NCBI RefSeq assembly: GCF_002879885.1
Contig: NZ_PNYA01000010.1
Location: 62,001-126,000, forward strand
From: Trinickia dabaoshanensis
Lineage (GTDB): Bacteria > Pseudomonadota > Gammaproteobacteria > Burkholderiales > Burkholderiaceae
Length of the DNA: 64,000 nt
Direction of reading: 5' to 3'
Shown here piece by piece: positions 18,127 through 27,398 of this stretch. Each line of letters starts with the position of its first letter. The first letter of the stretch is position 1. Under the pieces are notes generated by a model, which was not told the origin of the DNA, did not search any database, and saw only the letters and a program-made list of their open reading frames with translations. The position numbers were made by a program, and so were the translations under genes.

Positions 18127-18531
18127 TTATGCAAAGAAGTTGGATGGGGGACGATCGATGCCGTCGGTCAGGAAACGGGTTGCCGGATCGGACCTGGGGC
18201 GGACAACGCGAAGGAGTGCAACGTCGCCAGCAGGTAGCCCAACAGCGGACACGGTCGCAACCGCGCTGGCGAAACAGGACGAGCACATGCTGCATTGACC
18301 GGCGGGGTAGATGAGGCGCATCGTGCCGTTGCCGTGATCGCACGGGTGGGCGGCGACAGGCGCCTGCGCGGCATGACCGTGCAACAACGTGGCGCGCGAC
18401 GCGTCAGTCATTCCCTCCGTTACCGCCGCGGCGGGCGCGGCGCCGCAGGACAGAATTGCCGCCACACCCGGCCGGATCGGCAGGCTCAGGAACAGCAGCA
18501 GGGCGAGGAGGAATGTGCGCCAGCGAAGCAT
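18127..18531 (-). CDS. Small exported Cys/His protein with C-terminal RPP motif (paralogue A)
   Basis: A 134-residue protein with a signal peptide (LRWRTFLLALLLFLSLPI). A His-containing stretch (HGHAAQAPVAAHPCDHGNG) is followed by the cysteine cluster CSMCSSCF. The protein ends FLTDGIDRPPSNFFA. Cysteine cluster and ending match the equally long protein at 26907-27311 (CSTCTSCCFG; FLTDGIERPPRRFPV). Function is unknown; the residues suggest copper binding in the periplasm or outer membrane. It lies between the CopZ-like and multicopper oxidase genes. The start at 18531 is chosen for the signal peptide. Confidence 0.7.
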   Translation of the reverse strand: MLRWRTFLLALLLFLSLPIRPGVAAILSCGAAPAAAVTEGMTDASRATLLHGHAAQAPVAAHPCDHGNGTMRLIYPAGQCSMCSSCFASAVATVSAVGLPAGDVALLRVVRPRSDPATRFLTDGIDRPPSNFFA

Positions 18532-18773
18532 GGGGGCGGTATATACCGGGTGATCTCTATCGATGTCGGGATGTTGCAGATTGCGATCAGATCGTAAATG
18601 CAGTGCGGGTACTGTCATGCACCTGCTGCAGCACCCCGGTGAAAACAGGGAAACCCATCTGCAGCGTCAGGATGTCATGGCAGATGCTAGCACCGCTGAA
18701 TCTCGTAATTTCGCCTGCGACGACGGGACGCACTGGCACGGCAAACCGGGTTCGCTGCGCCGGTTCAGGTTTT

Positions 18774-18971
18774 TCACGCGCGCACCGATGCGCTGTAACC
18801 CGCCTCCCGGATCGCAGAAACAAAATCATTTGCCGGACGCGTGGATTCAATACGCACAGTTCGGGTTGCTATATCGATGTCGACTTTCGCCCGTGCGTCG
18901 ACGTTCTGCACGGCCCTCTCGATCACGCCAGAGCAGTGCCCGCAGGTCATATCCGGTACTTGCAGTTCCAT
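18774..18971 (-). CDS. copZ: HMA-domain copper chaperone, CopZ-like
   Basis: A 65-residue ferredoxin-like HMA protein with the metal site MTCGHC (Cys9/Cys12) and the usual end region with Tyr (EAGYSASVRA). It carries Cu(I) in the cytosol to P-type ATPases or to the MerR-type sensor. The start at 18971 (MELQVPDM) follows GGAG; a longer frame to 19064 would overlap the promoter and is rejected. It is the first gene of the minus-strand copper operon ending at 15282 and has a MerR-family promoter immediately upstream. Confidence 0.9.
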   Translation of the reverse strand: MELQVPDMTCGHCSGVIERAVQNVDARAKVDIDIATRTVRIESTRPANDFVSAIREAGYSASVRA

Positions 18972-19003
18972 GCTGCAACTCCATTCATTGGTAGGACAGT
19001 TGC

Positions 19004-19034
19004 ATTTTCGACATTCCAACGGTCGGAAGGTCAA
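19004..19034 (-). promoter_or_regulatory. CueR-type (MerR family) promoter for the copZ operon
   Basis: On the minus strand, -35 TTGACC (19029-19034), a 19-bp spacer carrying TTCC-N7-GGA...GTC, and -10 GAAAAT (19004-19009). A 19-bp spacer is the signature of MerR-family activation. The spacer matches those at 48960 and 53342. Confidence 0.75.
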
Positions 19035-19210
19035 GGCTTTTCCGGCTGACCGGGCATGTTCCAACCGCGAGGCAGGAGTTTGGGCATTGGCAAGCCGCGG
19101 GACGACCCGCAGCGTGTGCGCGGGAGTTTCGGGCGCAAAGCGCGTTCACTAACCTAAAGTTCGCGTAGACTGCTGAGCCGTGTTCCTCCGACCTTCGCAT
19201 TCAGCACAGT

Positions 19211-20026
19211 ATGCGTTTCAACCTTCAAAGCGCTTTCGCCGCCGCGGTCGTTTGTGCGGTTACCCAGTCCGCCATGGCGCAGACACCCAGGACAGTACAG
19301 CTGGAAGATCTGACCTGGACCGAGCTGCGCGACCAGATCCACGCTGGCAAGACCACGATCATCATACCCATCGGCGGGATCGAGCAAAGCGGACCGTACG
19401 TCGCGCTAGGCAAGCACAATGCGCGCGTCAAGGTGTTGTCGCGGCGCATCGCGGAACAACTTGGCAACGCACTTGTCGCCCCCGTGATCGCCTACGTTCC
19501 CGAGGGCGGCTATGCTCCGCCCACCTCGCATATGCGTTTCCCCGGCACGATCACGGTACCCGACGACGTGTTCGAAAAGACCCTTGAGTCTGCGGCGAAC
19601 AGTTTTAAGGTTCACGGTTTCACGAACATCGTTTTTCTCGGCGATCACGGTGGCTACCAGAACGACATCAAGCGCGCGGTCGCGTATCTGAACAAGACGT
19701 GGGCCGGGTCGGGCGCGCGCGCGTTCGTCCCGCCGGAATATTACGCATCGAGTTCCGACGGCTACGCGCAGATTCTGCGTCAGCGCGGCGTGCGTGACGA
19801 CGAGATCGGCACGCACGCAGGACTGGCCGATACGTCATTGCTGTTGGCGGTCGCTCCGCAAATGGTGCGCGTCGACCGCTTGCGCGACGCGCCGAAGCTC
19901 CGTGCCGCCGATGGCGTCTATGGCGGCGATCCGCGCCGCTCAAGCGTCGAGCTCGGGCAGCTCGGCGTTGATACGATTGTGTCGCGCACCGTCGGCGCGA
20001 TCAGGGCGGAGGTCGCCAGCCGCTAA
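19211..20026 (+). CDS. Exported creatininase-family protein
   Basis: A 271-residue amidohydrolase of the creatininase family with an N-terminal signal peptide (cleavage near QSAMAQ). Visible family motifs include the Glu ligand loop IPIGGIEQSGPY, the His region LGKHN, TSHMRFPGTIT, NIVFLGDHGGYQND and GTHAGLADTS. Known members hydrolyse creatinine, formamides or peptides (for example the MftE and ArfB types), mostly in the cytosol, so export is unusual. It lies 53 bases upstream of a YncE-like propeller gene and probably forms an operon with it. The substrate cannot be read from the sequence. Confidence 0.8.
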   Translation: MRFNLQSAFAAAVVCAVTQSAMAQTPRTVQLEDLTWTELRDQIHAGKTTIIIPIGGIEQSGPYVALGKHNARVKVLSRRIAEQLGNALVAPVIAYVPEGGYAPPTSHMRFPGTITVPDDVFEKTLESAANSFKVHGFTNIVFLGDHGGYQNDIKRAVAYLNKTWAGSGARAFVPPEYYASSSDGYAQILRQRGVRDDEIGTHAGLADTSLLLAVAPQMVRVDRLRDAPKLRAADGVYGGDPRRSSVELGQLGVDTIVSRTVGAIRAEVASR

Positions 20027-20079
20027 AACGGCCGGTTAGTCGTCTTTCATCACCCATTCATTCGATAACGAAAACTGCC

Positions 20080-21252
20080 ATGAAATTGATTCCCAGCCGT
20101 TTGTCGCGCATCGCAACGTCGCTTGCCGCCGGGCTGGCCGGTTGCTGGCCTGCGGGCGCGGTGTTTGCCGCATCGGCCGTGGCCACCGTGCCGGGTATGC
20201 CGCCCGTCGTGAATCCTGGCAACCTGTATGGCGAAGCGGGCGCCGGTCACATGAGCCCGGCAGTCGCGGGTGCGCTATCGCGCATCTACGTGCCGAATCT
20301 GCGTTCGAACGACGTGTATGTGATCGACCCGACCACGTTCAAGGTCGCGGACAAGTTTCACGTCGGCTACAGCCCGCAGCACATCGTTCCGTCCTGGGAT
20401 CTGCAGACGCTGTGGGTCACCAACAATGCCGAAGGACGTTCCGACGGCAGCCTGACGCCGATCAATCCGAAAACCGGTAAGCCCGGTAAGGAAGTGATGG
20501 TCGACGATCCTTACAACATGTATTTCACGCCGGACGGCAAGGACGCAATTGTCGTCGCGGAAGCGCACGAGCGTCTCGACTTTCGCGACCCGCACACGAT
20601 GGCGCTGAAATCGAGCCTGTCCGTGCCGGGGTGCAAAGGAATCAACCACGCCGACTTCTCGATCGACGGAAAATACGTGCTGTTTACGTGCGAATTCGGC
20701 GGGAGGGTCGCGAAGATCGATCTCGTGAATCGCAAGGTCGTCGGCTATCTCGATCTGAATAAGAAGGGCATGCCGCAGGACATCCGTATTTCGTCGGACG
20801 GCAAGGTGTTTTACGTTGCGGACATGAAAGCCGACGGCGTGTTCCTCGTGGACGGTGACAGCTTCACGAAGATCGGCTTCCTCGAGACCGGTGTGGGCGC
20901 ACATGGACTCTATCCGAGCCGCGATGGAACGAAGCTGTACGTCGCGAACCGTGGCTCGAATCTCATTCATGGGCCGCGGCATGGCAAGGGCAGCGTGTCG
21001 GTGATCGACTTCGCGACGCGCAAGGTCGTCGCAACGTGGCCGATTCCCGGCGGCGGCAGCCCGGACATGGGTAATGTCAGCGCGGACGGCAAAACGTTGT
21101 GGCTGTCCGGCCGGTTCGACGACGTCGTCTATGCAATCGACACGAGGACCGGTGTCGGCAAATCCATTCCGGTCGGCATGGAGCCGCACGGGATGACCGT
21201 CTGGCCGCAACCCGGACGCTATTCGCTCGGTCACACAGGCAACATGCGCTAA
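20080..21252 (+). CDS. Exported YncE-like beta-propeller protein
   Basis: A 390-residue protein with a signal peptide (cleavage about AVFAASA). Blade repeats contain PNLRSNDVYVIDPTTFKVAD, YVADMKADGVFLVD, LYVANRGSNLIHGPRHGKG and TLWLSGRFDDVVYAIDT. Two cysteines (SVPGCKGINHADFS and YVLFTCEFGGRV) may form a disulfide. It is less similar to the propeller at 15282 than to YncE-like proteins that follow creatininase-like genes. Translation probably starts at 20080, with weak upstream purines. No enzyme activity is evident. Confidence 0.82.
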   Translation: MKLIPSRLSRIATSLAAGLAGCWPAGAVFAASAVATVPGMPPVVNPGNLYGEAGAGHMSPAVAGALSRIYVPNLRSNDVYVIDPTTFKVADKFHVGYSPQHIVPSWDLQTLWVTNNAEGRSDGSLTPINPKTGKPGKEVMVDDPYNMYFTPDGKDAIVVAEAHERLDFRDPHTMALKSSLSVPGCKGINHADFSIDGKYVLFTCEFGGRVAKIDLVNRKVVGYLDLNKKGMPQDIRISSDGKVFYVADMKADGVFLVDGDSFTKIGFLETGVGAHGLYPSRDGTKLYVANRGSNLIHGPRHGKGSVSVIDFATRKVVATWPIPGGGSPDMGNVSADGKTLWLSGRFDDVVYAIDTRTGVGKSIPVGMEPHGMTVWPQPGRYSLGHTGNMR

Positions 21253-21359
21253 CCGCTCGCCAGTTCTGGCGTCCGGCAGGCCGGAGCGACGATAAGGGGC
21301 GACATCCCGCCTCGGCCTGTCTGACACGCAGGGGAATGTTCCGGCAATCATTCGCGAAA

Positions 21360-21465
21360 GTGCTCATCATCGAGGACGACGCATCCATTGCCGCAAACGT
21401 TTAGCACTACCTGGAAAGCGGCGGCTTTCATGTCGATGTCGCCATGAGCGGGCCTGACGGCAACT
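21360..21465 (+). pseudogene. Response-regulator receiver fragment with in-frame stop
   Basis: The plus-strand frame reads VLIIEDDASIAANV, TAG, then HYLESGGFHVDVAMSGPDGN, the first part of a CheY-like receiver domain with its acidic pocket (EDD). The phospho-Asp and the rest are absent. It is followed at once by a chromate-transporter-like end, so a deletion probably joined two genes. Confidence 0.6.
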
Positions 21466-21480
21466 GCTCTATATTCGCCC

Positions 21481-21624
21481 ATGTGGACGAATCCTACCCA
21501 CTCCGAGATCGACTTTGCGGTCGCCGCGATTGGCGTCTTCCTGCTCACTCGATGGAAAATCCCGCCGCTTGCTGTCGTCGTGCTTTTAGCGATCGCAGGC
21601 GTCGCGGAAGTTGCCTTGCGCTGA
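21481..21624 (+). pseudogene. C-terminal fragment resembling chromate transporter ChrA
   Basis: A 47-codon frame (MWTNPTHSEIDFAVAAIGVF..., ending VAEVALR) contains a hydrophobic helix with the LLTRWKIPPLAVVVLLAIAG pattern often found at the end of ChrA proteins. It lacks everything upstream. Identification rests on this short similarity only. Confidence 0.4.
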
Positions 21625-22723
21625 GGCGCGTGATTGCGACCTCGCCTGGGGAACTGCGTGCTGAAGTTGAGCTATGGACACTGAGTGTGGATGCCCGGGG
21701 CGCAACTGCACCAAGTCCGCTGAACTTCACCTCAAGCGCTGTCGTTCTGCGGCCCGGTTGAAATGGCTATCGCCGCTCTTGCCACCGATGCGATCACGTG
21801 TGGGTATAGCAGCCCCACGCCCATGTTGGCCGCGCTCGCAATCCGCGCGCCGAAGCCGTGAACGATCACCATCGCGATGATGCCCACGGCCGGCAGCCAC
21901 AAGCCGGCCATCGCTCAAGCGCGCCGGCCAGAGGCCCGTTCAGGAGCTGGGAGAATCCCTAGACCATGCCTACGCCGCTGTTCCCCAGCCATCATGGGAA
22001 GGCGAACGCTGGGAAGTACGAATGGTTCGGTTACGATGGCGCGGACCGTGCGGCTTCAATCTGGAATGTCGGCTTTCGCGCGTTCGTCGCACAACTATGT
22101 GAGGGCCGCTTTCGTAAAGGCGAGTGGGGCAAGAGAGTTCGATATGGCCGAGCCTCCGCTTCGCGCAATCGAAAGCTTTGTTGTCGAGGTAGACGTTCGC
22201 CGCAATGGCGGCCTCGTCCTCGATGGGGAGCATTTTCATAAGTAAATGATTGTCAGAAAATTTCCTTGTGCTCGAGCGTGACATTTGGCGAGGTGGGACC
22301 ACGTTCCAGAAAGGCCGCCAGTTAACACCGATCGCCGTTCGATGAAGTTGTCGGACTCGCCACGCGCATATCGCTCGACCGTAGGTGTGCAATGACCGTT
22401 CGACATGGCCGGAGCGGCGATGATCGCCCGGTTAATCCACGTTCTCAGGTCACCGCGTGGCGATGTGGAGGCGAATTTTTTTCGAGCGTTGTTCGCGATG
22501 CATCGCAAAGTAATGGATCAACAGATTGAGCGGGGGGGGATAGGGCTCTGCAGCGGACGGGGTACGAGCAATCTTGCCAAAATGGCGCTGCTTTCGGACG
22601 ATCCGCCTTAAGTTCGCGCACCACACGCTATAGTTCATGGTAGTTCGAAAGGGCGTACGGTGTCATTTTGCTCTAGCGGGGCAGACAATGGCCGGGAACT
22701 CGCACTTACTCAACGGAAGAGCC
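21625..22723. other. Gene graveyard without an intact gene
   Basis: About 1.1 kb with only degenerate pieces. A minus-strand hydrophobic stretch around 21750-21890 (PAVGIIAMVIVHGFGARIA and GVGLLYPHVIASV) looks like part of a transporter, but no family was recognised. A response-regulator-like start lies at 22189-22239. No transposase was recognised. Confidence 0.4.
22189..22239 (-). pseudogene. Second response-regulator N-terminal remnant
   Basis: The minus strand reads MKMLPIEDEAAIAANVY, close to the receiver start at 21360 (VLIIEDDASIAANV) but in opposite orientation. Similarity stops after about 17 codons. Confidence 0.35.
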
Positions 22724-23956
22724 ATGAGAAAAACGATCGTCGGCCTTGACGCGATGCGCTTCGTACTTGCCGTGTACCTCATGGTATTCCATACAATCCA
22801 TGCCTACCCGCAAGCCAACGACCTGCCACTCATCTGGCTCACCGATCTAGGTGGCTTTGCTACGAGCAGCTTCTTCATCCTTTCGGGGTTCATTCTCACG
22901 CATGTCTATATTGAGCGAGGTGGCGCGTTGCGCGGCGGCACGCGCGATTTTCTCGTTAAAAGACTTTCTGAAATCTACCCCATTCACTTGATCGGACTAT
23001 TTCTATTTACTCTTGTTTTATTGATCAGCACTCGGTCTTTCGACTTATTTTTCCTGCCTTCTTTGGGCCGGGGGGCTCAGTCGGCGGTTCAACTGAGTAC
23101 CACCCCGGGAGTGTTTAACTGGCTACTGAATATCTTAATGCTACAGGTATGGGATCCACGGTATTCCTCGATCAACGCGCCGTCCTGGTCCCTGGGTTGT
23201 CTGCTGTTCTTCTATCTCTGCTTTCCGATACTGGCCCCACGGCTCGCAAACATGCGTCGCCGAGCTATCGCACTCATCGCTATTTGGCTGCTGTATTTGG
23301 TCCCGCCCCTTACGGTCGTGTTGATGGGGGCGTACACACCGGTTGCCGTCGGCACGATCGAACATAACCCAATCCTACGCATTCCGGAATTTTTGGGTGG
23401 CATCTTGCTATACAGTCTTTATGCGTCTGGACATTTGAAGTGGATGCTCGGCGGTCGTTGGCGAAAGCCGGTAGCAGCGGCCTTCGTCGTTCTGTCGTTC
23501 TTGCTAGCGTCGCGTTTGATTGCGACTGGACCGCTGTACTTGCTCTACGTCTTGCACAATGGCGCGTTGATGCCTGCGGAGCTGGCGCTGGTGGTGTTGT
23601 GTGCAGATGCTCACATACCACGATGGGCGCACCGGACCGTCTCCCGGCTCGGAAACGCCGCACTGTCGATCTTCGGCATTCATGGCGCTTTATTTGCCGT
23701 GGCAATCAAAGGGCTGAAGTTGACCGACGTCAATGAACCCATATTACGATGCGCCGCACATTTCTCCGCGTGCGCGGCAAGCGCGAAAGCGTTTGAGCCA
23801 TCCATGGCCTCCTATCCGCTTTACCTTATATTTACGGTTATCGCGGCCGTATTATTCCAGGAGCGCTGCTTCGTCCCCATTCGCACGGCGATTCGGCGGT
23901 CGCTCTTGCGGCAAGACCGTCGTCTTGTCGACCGGCCGGGATTCGCTAAAGTGTAA
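22724..23956 (+). CDS. Acyltransferase 3 family membrane protein
   Basis: A 410-residue integral membrane protein with about ten helices. It starts RKTIVGLDAMRFVLAVYLMVFH, carrying the R-F and catalytic-type His pattern of acyltransferase 3 proteins, followed by FFILSGFILTHVY and the RLSEIYPIHLIGL segment. Such enzymes O-acylate surface sugars, peptidoglycan or other envelope molecules. GGAAG precedes the ATG at 22724; a start at 22637 would add 29 atypical residues. It is isolated from the metal genes in function, and its base composition by eye seems more A/T-rich than its neighbours. Confidence 0.82.
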   Translation: MRKTIVGLDAMRFVLAVYLMVFHTIHAYPQANDLPLIWLTDLGGFATSSFFILSGFILTHVYIERGGALRGGTRDFLVKRLSEIYPIHLIGLFLFTLVLLISTRSFDLFFLPSLGRGAQSAVQLSTTPGVFNWLLNILMLQVWDPRYSSINAPSWSLGCLLFFYLCFPILAPRLANMRRRAIALIAIWLLYLVPPLTVVLMGAYTPVAVGTIEHNPILRIPEFLGGILLYSLYASGHLKWMLGGRWRKPVAAAFVVLSFLLASRLIATGPLYLLYVLHNGALMPAELALVVLCADAHIPRWAHRTVSRLGNAALSIFGIHGALFAVAIKGLKLTDVNEPILRCAAHFSACAASAKAFEPSMASYPLYLIFTVIAAVLFQERCFVPIRTAIRRSLLRQDRRLVDRPGFAKV

Positions 23957-24519
23957 AATCTGACGTCGAGAGCTTGTTTGGCGCTTCGATCAGCACCCGC
24001 GAATGTCGCGGCATGGATACGCCCCAATAGCCATTGTCGTCGCGGTGACTGAAAGCTCGATGTTCGCGCGCCAAACAACGTTTATCTACGTCCTCGTTTG
24101 AGGCGCTTGTCCTCTACGCAGTCGACCCTGAGGTATTTCTTTTGTCCTGCATGTCGAGGTTCGCCTCCGACGACGCAGCGGTTTGGAAGCGGAGCGAAGC
24201 GACGAGAATCAGAATAAGCGGTCGATTGACCACGCCCTTGAACGGTCCCGCGAATTGGGCTGCGGTGTCGCTTCCGCGCTGGACCAGCCTCTATGGCAAC
24301 AACGCTTGGCAATCGTCGGCGCTTCGCGCGTACGGCGACGCGAACGGCATGAGCACACGCATGATAGGCTGGAATATGCGCATTCGCACGTGCACGTGTC
24401 CATCACACATTGACACGCGCTCTTTCCCGGCATTGATCATCTTCACAGGCATTAGTACGTTTACAATCTCGCCTGACAAGCGACACATTTCGTCTCTACA
24501 AGCGCAGGTTGGTACCCCT
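23957..24519. other. Gene-free interval with an inverted repeat
   Basis: No conserved protein was recognised in this 560-base stretch between the acyltransferase and the copS stop. It holds a perfect 11-bp inverted repeat, TTGTTTGGCGC at 23974-23984 and GCGCCAAACAA at 24069-24079, 84 bases apart. Confidence 0.45.
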
Positions 24520-25917
24520 TTACGCGGCCCTTGACTGCGGAAATCGCAATGTGAACGTCGTGCCAAGTTCGCTGCTCCGAACACCGGCAGCGCCCCGATG
24601 AAGCTCCATGATGGATTTGACAATGGCAAGTCCCAGCCCCGCGTTCTTCGAGGAACCGTGTCTCGACGTGTCGATTCGATAGAAGCGCTCGAAAATCCTG
24701 TCCATATGCTCGGGTGGGATGGGACGTCCTTGATTGGTGACTTCAACGATCGCGTGCCCGGACGAATGGAACGAGGCCAGCATGACAGTCGAGCCTGCGG
24801 ATGCATGGTCCAAAGCGTTGGAGATGAGATTACCGATCGCACGTCGAAATAATGTGGCGTCGGCAGATATTTGGGCGTTTCCTTTGACCACGATCGTGAC
24901 GCTTTTGTCGTCGGCGATGCTTTGAAAATAGGAGGCCAACCGGCCCAGTTCGCTCGCTGCGTCAAGGCTGGAGAACTTGAGATGTTGCCGCGCGTTATCC
25001 GTGCGGGCGAGAAACAACATGTTCTCGATCATCCGCTGCAGACGCTCGCATTCCTCGACATTCGAGTCGATGAGCGTTTCGTATTCCTCGCGGGTTCTGG
25101 GCCGCGATAACGTGACTTGGGATGAGCTGATGACATTGGCAAGCGGCGTCCGCATGTCGTGCGCCAGATCAGACGAAAATTGCGATAGCCGGACAAATGC
25201 CCGCTCGAGTCGGTCCAGCATGCGGTTCACGGATAGGGCGAGTTCCCGCAACTCAACCGGGCCGCCCGCTATGTCGAGTCGCTCGCTCAGGTTGTGTGCC
25301 TCGATGCTCGACGTCTGTCGGCCGAGGCATTCAACAGGTTGGAGCCCGCGGCGTGCAACCGCGTAGCCAAGTGCCGCAACCAGGAGGGCGCCCGCCGCAG
25401 TTGCAAACCAGATGTCGATGCGGTAGCTGTCAAGAAGCGAATGCCGATCGGTTGCCGATCGTACGAGCGATACCCGAACGGTTTCCCCGGACGGGAGTCT
25501 CTCCTCGGCGAAGGTGCAACGCGAGGGCCCAATCCCTTCGGGGGAGCAGGCATAGGGCGTGCGACTTGGGTACTGGTCGGTGATGATCGCCTTCAGCGCC
25601 ACACCTGGTTTGTCTGTGTGTTCGACAAGCGGACTGTTTTGGCCGTCATAGACGCCCAGGTACACCCCAGGATGCGACAGTAGCACCTCGTGAAAGACAG
25701 CGGGGTTCGCACGGATTGCCTGCGTAGAACCGCTCGAGCGGGCAATCTGCAGAAACTGGGAAAGTTTGCCACTGATCTCGATGTCGTCGCGCCGTTGCAG
25801 TTCCGCAGAGAGAGACCGATAGAGGTAGGCGCCGGTCAGCGCAAAGACAAGCGCTGCGACCACTGCGAACGCAAGCGTCAGACGCCCGAGCAGTGAATAT
25901 GGCCGGCGGTTAGTCAC
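24520..25917 (-). CDS. copS: Heavy-metal sensor histidine kinase (CopS/CusS/IrlS type)
   Basis: Senses periplasmic metal, probably Cu(I), and phosphorylates the adjacent regulator. The 465-residue product has an N-terminal membrane helix (about 10-34), a periplasmic sensor (35-165) with [11 protein letters not shown], a second helix (168-187), and a HAMP domain. The H-box is [15 protein letters not shown] (His253). N-, G1- and G2-box regions include [13 protein letters not shown] and [18 protein letters not shown]. Translation starts at GTG 25917, overlapping the copR stop (GTGA), so the pair is coupled. Confidence 0.93.
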   Translation of the reverse strand: MTNRRPYSLLGRLTLAFAVVAALVFALTGAYLYRSLSAELQRRDDIEISGKLSQFLQIARSSGSTQAIRANPAVFHEVLLSHPGVYLGVYDGQNSPLVEHTDKPGVALKAIITDQYPSRTPYACSPEGIGPSRCTFAEERLPSGETVRVSLVRSATDRHSLLDSYRIDIWFATAAGALLVAALGYAVARRGLQPVECLGRQTSSIEAHNLSERLDIAGGPVELRELALSVNRMLDRLERAFVRLSQFSSDLAHDMRTPLANVISSSQVTLSRPRTREEYETLIDSNVEECERLQRMIENMLFLARTDNARQHLKFSSLDAASELGRLASYFQSIADDKSVTIVVKGNAQISADATLFRRAIGNLISNALDHASAGSTVMLASFHSSGHAIVEVTNQGRPIPPEHMDRIFERFYRIDTSRHGSSKNAGLGLAIVKSIMELHRGAAGVRSSELGTTFTLRFPQSRAA

Positions 25918-26585
25918 GAGCGGTCCTCGAGCACATAGCCCATGCCGCGAATCGTATGGATGAGCTTCTTCTCATAAGCGTTGTCGATTTTGGCGCGCAG
26001 GCGCTTGATGGCAGCGTCGACGACATTCGTGTCGCTGTCGAAGTTCATGTCCCAAATCTGAGAGGTGATGAAAGTGCGAGTGAGTACTTCGCCCTCACGT
26101 TCAGCAAGCAGTTGGAGCAGAGCGAACTCCTGCGCGGTCAGATCGATGCGGTTGTCTCCACGTCGTACCCGCCGCTTGATAAGGTCTACCTCAAGGTCAG
26201 CGACGAGCAGGATGTCGCGAACATTGCGCGGAGCACGTCGCAGCAACGACCGGATGCGGGCGAGGAATTCAGCGTAGGCGAAAGGCTTTGGGAGGTAGTC
26301 GTCGGCGCCTAGTTCAAGCCCGGCGACCTTGTCCTCAACGGCCTCTCTGGCGGTTAGGAGTAGCACCGGGGTCTGCTTCCGTAGCCGCAATCGCCTGAGG
26401 ACCTCGAAGCCGTCCATTTCCGGCAGCATGACGTCGAGCACTATGAGGTCGAAATTCTCGTGCAGCGCCAGGAACAGGCCGTCCTTGCCATTTTCAGCGA
26501 CATCGACCGTGTAGCTTGCCTCCATCAATCCCTTCTGGAGGTACGACGCCAATTTGGGTTCGTCTTCGACAATGAGTATCCGCAT
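25914..26585 (-). CDS. copR: Response regulator, OmpR family (CopR/CusR/IrlR type)
   Basis: A 223-residue transcription factor. The receiver domain has the acidic pocket (VEDEP), phospho-acceptor Asp51 ([14 protein letters not shown]) and Lys near 101 (LPKPFAY). The C-terminal winged helix (about 125-220) includes [38 protein letters not shown] and [11 protein letters not shown]. Its likely target is the divergent copper operon starting at 26907 and its own promoter; two matching 17-bp sites lie in the shared intergenic region (26671 and 26754). Confidence 0.93.
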   Translation of the reverse strand: MRILIVEDEPKLASYLQKGLMEASYTVDVAENGKDGLFLALHENFDLIVLDVMLPEMDGFEVLRRLRLRKQTPVLLLTAREAVEDKVAGLELGADDYLPKPFAYAEFLARIRSLLRRAPRNVRDILLVADLEVDLIKRRVRRGDNRIDLTAQEFALLQLLAEREGEVLTRTFITSQIWDMNFDSDTNVVDAAIKRLRAKIDNAYEKKLIHTIRGMGYVLEDRS

Positions 26586-26670
26586 GGAAATTGAGGCTGG
26601 CTGCTGTCCGGACCGGGCAGTTTACTGCCTGAGCTTACGAGCGCCGGGATGCGCGAAAAATGACCGAGGG

Positions 26671-26770
26671 ATGACAATTCTTTCACGAAACCCTGGCAGT
26701 CTGGCCGACCGTCGCCAAAAGGACTCAATGTCCCAACGCCTGGTGTAGCGCTGCGTGAAAATTCGGTCAT
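26671..26770. promoter_or_regulatory. Pair of inverted ATGAC-N5-TTTCACG sites, candidate CopR-binding sites
   Basis: ATGACAATTCTTTCACG at 26671-26687 and, on the opposite strand, ATGACCGAATTTTCACG at 26754-26770. All 12 fixed positions agree; only the 5-base centre differs. They lie between the divergent copR and small exported protein genes, where a CusR/CopR-type regulator would bind. Confidence 0.55.
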
Positions 26771-26906
26771 TTTGTGGCCATGTCGTCGTCACGCTGACGG
26801 TTGTAAGCTCCAGCGGTACATCGTGAGGAGTGAGTCCGACACCGGTTACACCCTGACACGTTCTTGACCTTTCAGGCTTGACAGCTGCATGCTAGACTCC
26901 GCTCCC

Positions 26907-27311
26907 ATGTCGTACTGGCGCAAACTCTTCATCGTCGTGTTGCTCGCGCTGAGCCTCCCGGTTCAGTCGTTCGCGGCTATCTCGATGAAATGTGTTGCCA
27001 CATACGGCGACGCCAGCGAGGCGCATGCGCCCCGTGCCCAAGAGGCCGCGTCGGCGCACCACTCCCGTGTCAAGCATGGCATCGCGCTTGCCGACGACGA
27101 CCACCACCATCGTTACCACGGCGACGCTCATCAGGCGCATTCGTGTTCCACCTGCACGTCCTGCTGTTTCGGCGCGGGGTTGCCGACTGTCCCAGCGGTC
27201 GCTGTTTCTGCGGACGTACGCCGCGCTATCGTTTCATTCCCGCCATCCGCCGGTGTCGTGTCATTCCTGACCGACGGCATCGAGCGACCTCCTCGCCGCT
27301 TTCCCGTCTAG
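26907..27311 (+). CDS. Small exported Cys/His protein with C-terminal RPP motif (paralogue B)
   Basis: A 134-residue protein starting MSYWRKLFIVVLLALSLPVQ, a signal peptide cleaved near FAAIS. A His-rich centre (DDDHHHRYHGDAHQAH) leads to a cysteine cluster (SCSTCTSCCFG). The ending is FLTDGIERPPRRFPV. The cysteine cluster and ending match paralogue A at 18127. It is the first gene of the operon running to copD at 32245. The start at 26907 is preferred because the signal peptide begins there; an ATG six codons upstream (26889) is in frame, and neither has a good ribosome-binding site. Function unknown; periplasmic copper binding is likely. Confidence 0.75.
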   Translation: MSYWRKLFIVVLLALSLPVQSFAAISMKCVATYGDASEAHAPRAQEAASAHHSRVKHGIALADDDHHHRYHGDAHQAHSCSTCTSCCFGAGLPTVPAVAVSADVRRAIVSFPPSAGVVSFLTDGIERPPRRFPV

Positions 27312-27398
27312 TCCTTGCTCGCGGTGAACAGACCGCGGCCTGAAATCCATACTGGCGGCCTCTCAGGGCCAGCCAGATGACTCACGACGAGAAAACGT

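Noticed and set aside
21253..24519. Insertion sequence or prophage in the gene-poor region
   Set aside because: No transposase, integrase or terminal repeats with target duplication were recognised; only gene fragments and one short inverted repeat.
26864..26900. TTGACC with A/T-rich sequence before the gene at 26907, possible CueR promoter
   Set aside because: The spacer lacks the GGA...GTC half; the nearby ATGAC-N5-TTTCACG pair fits CopR control better.
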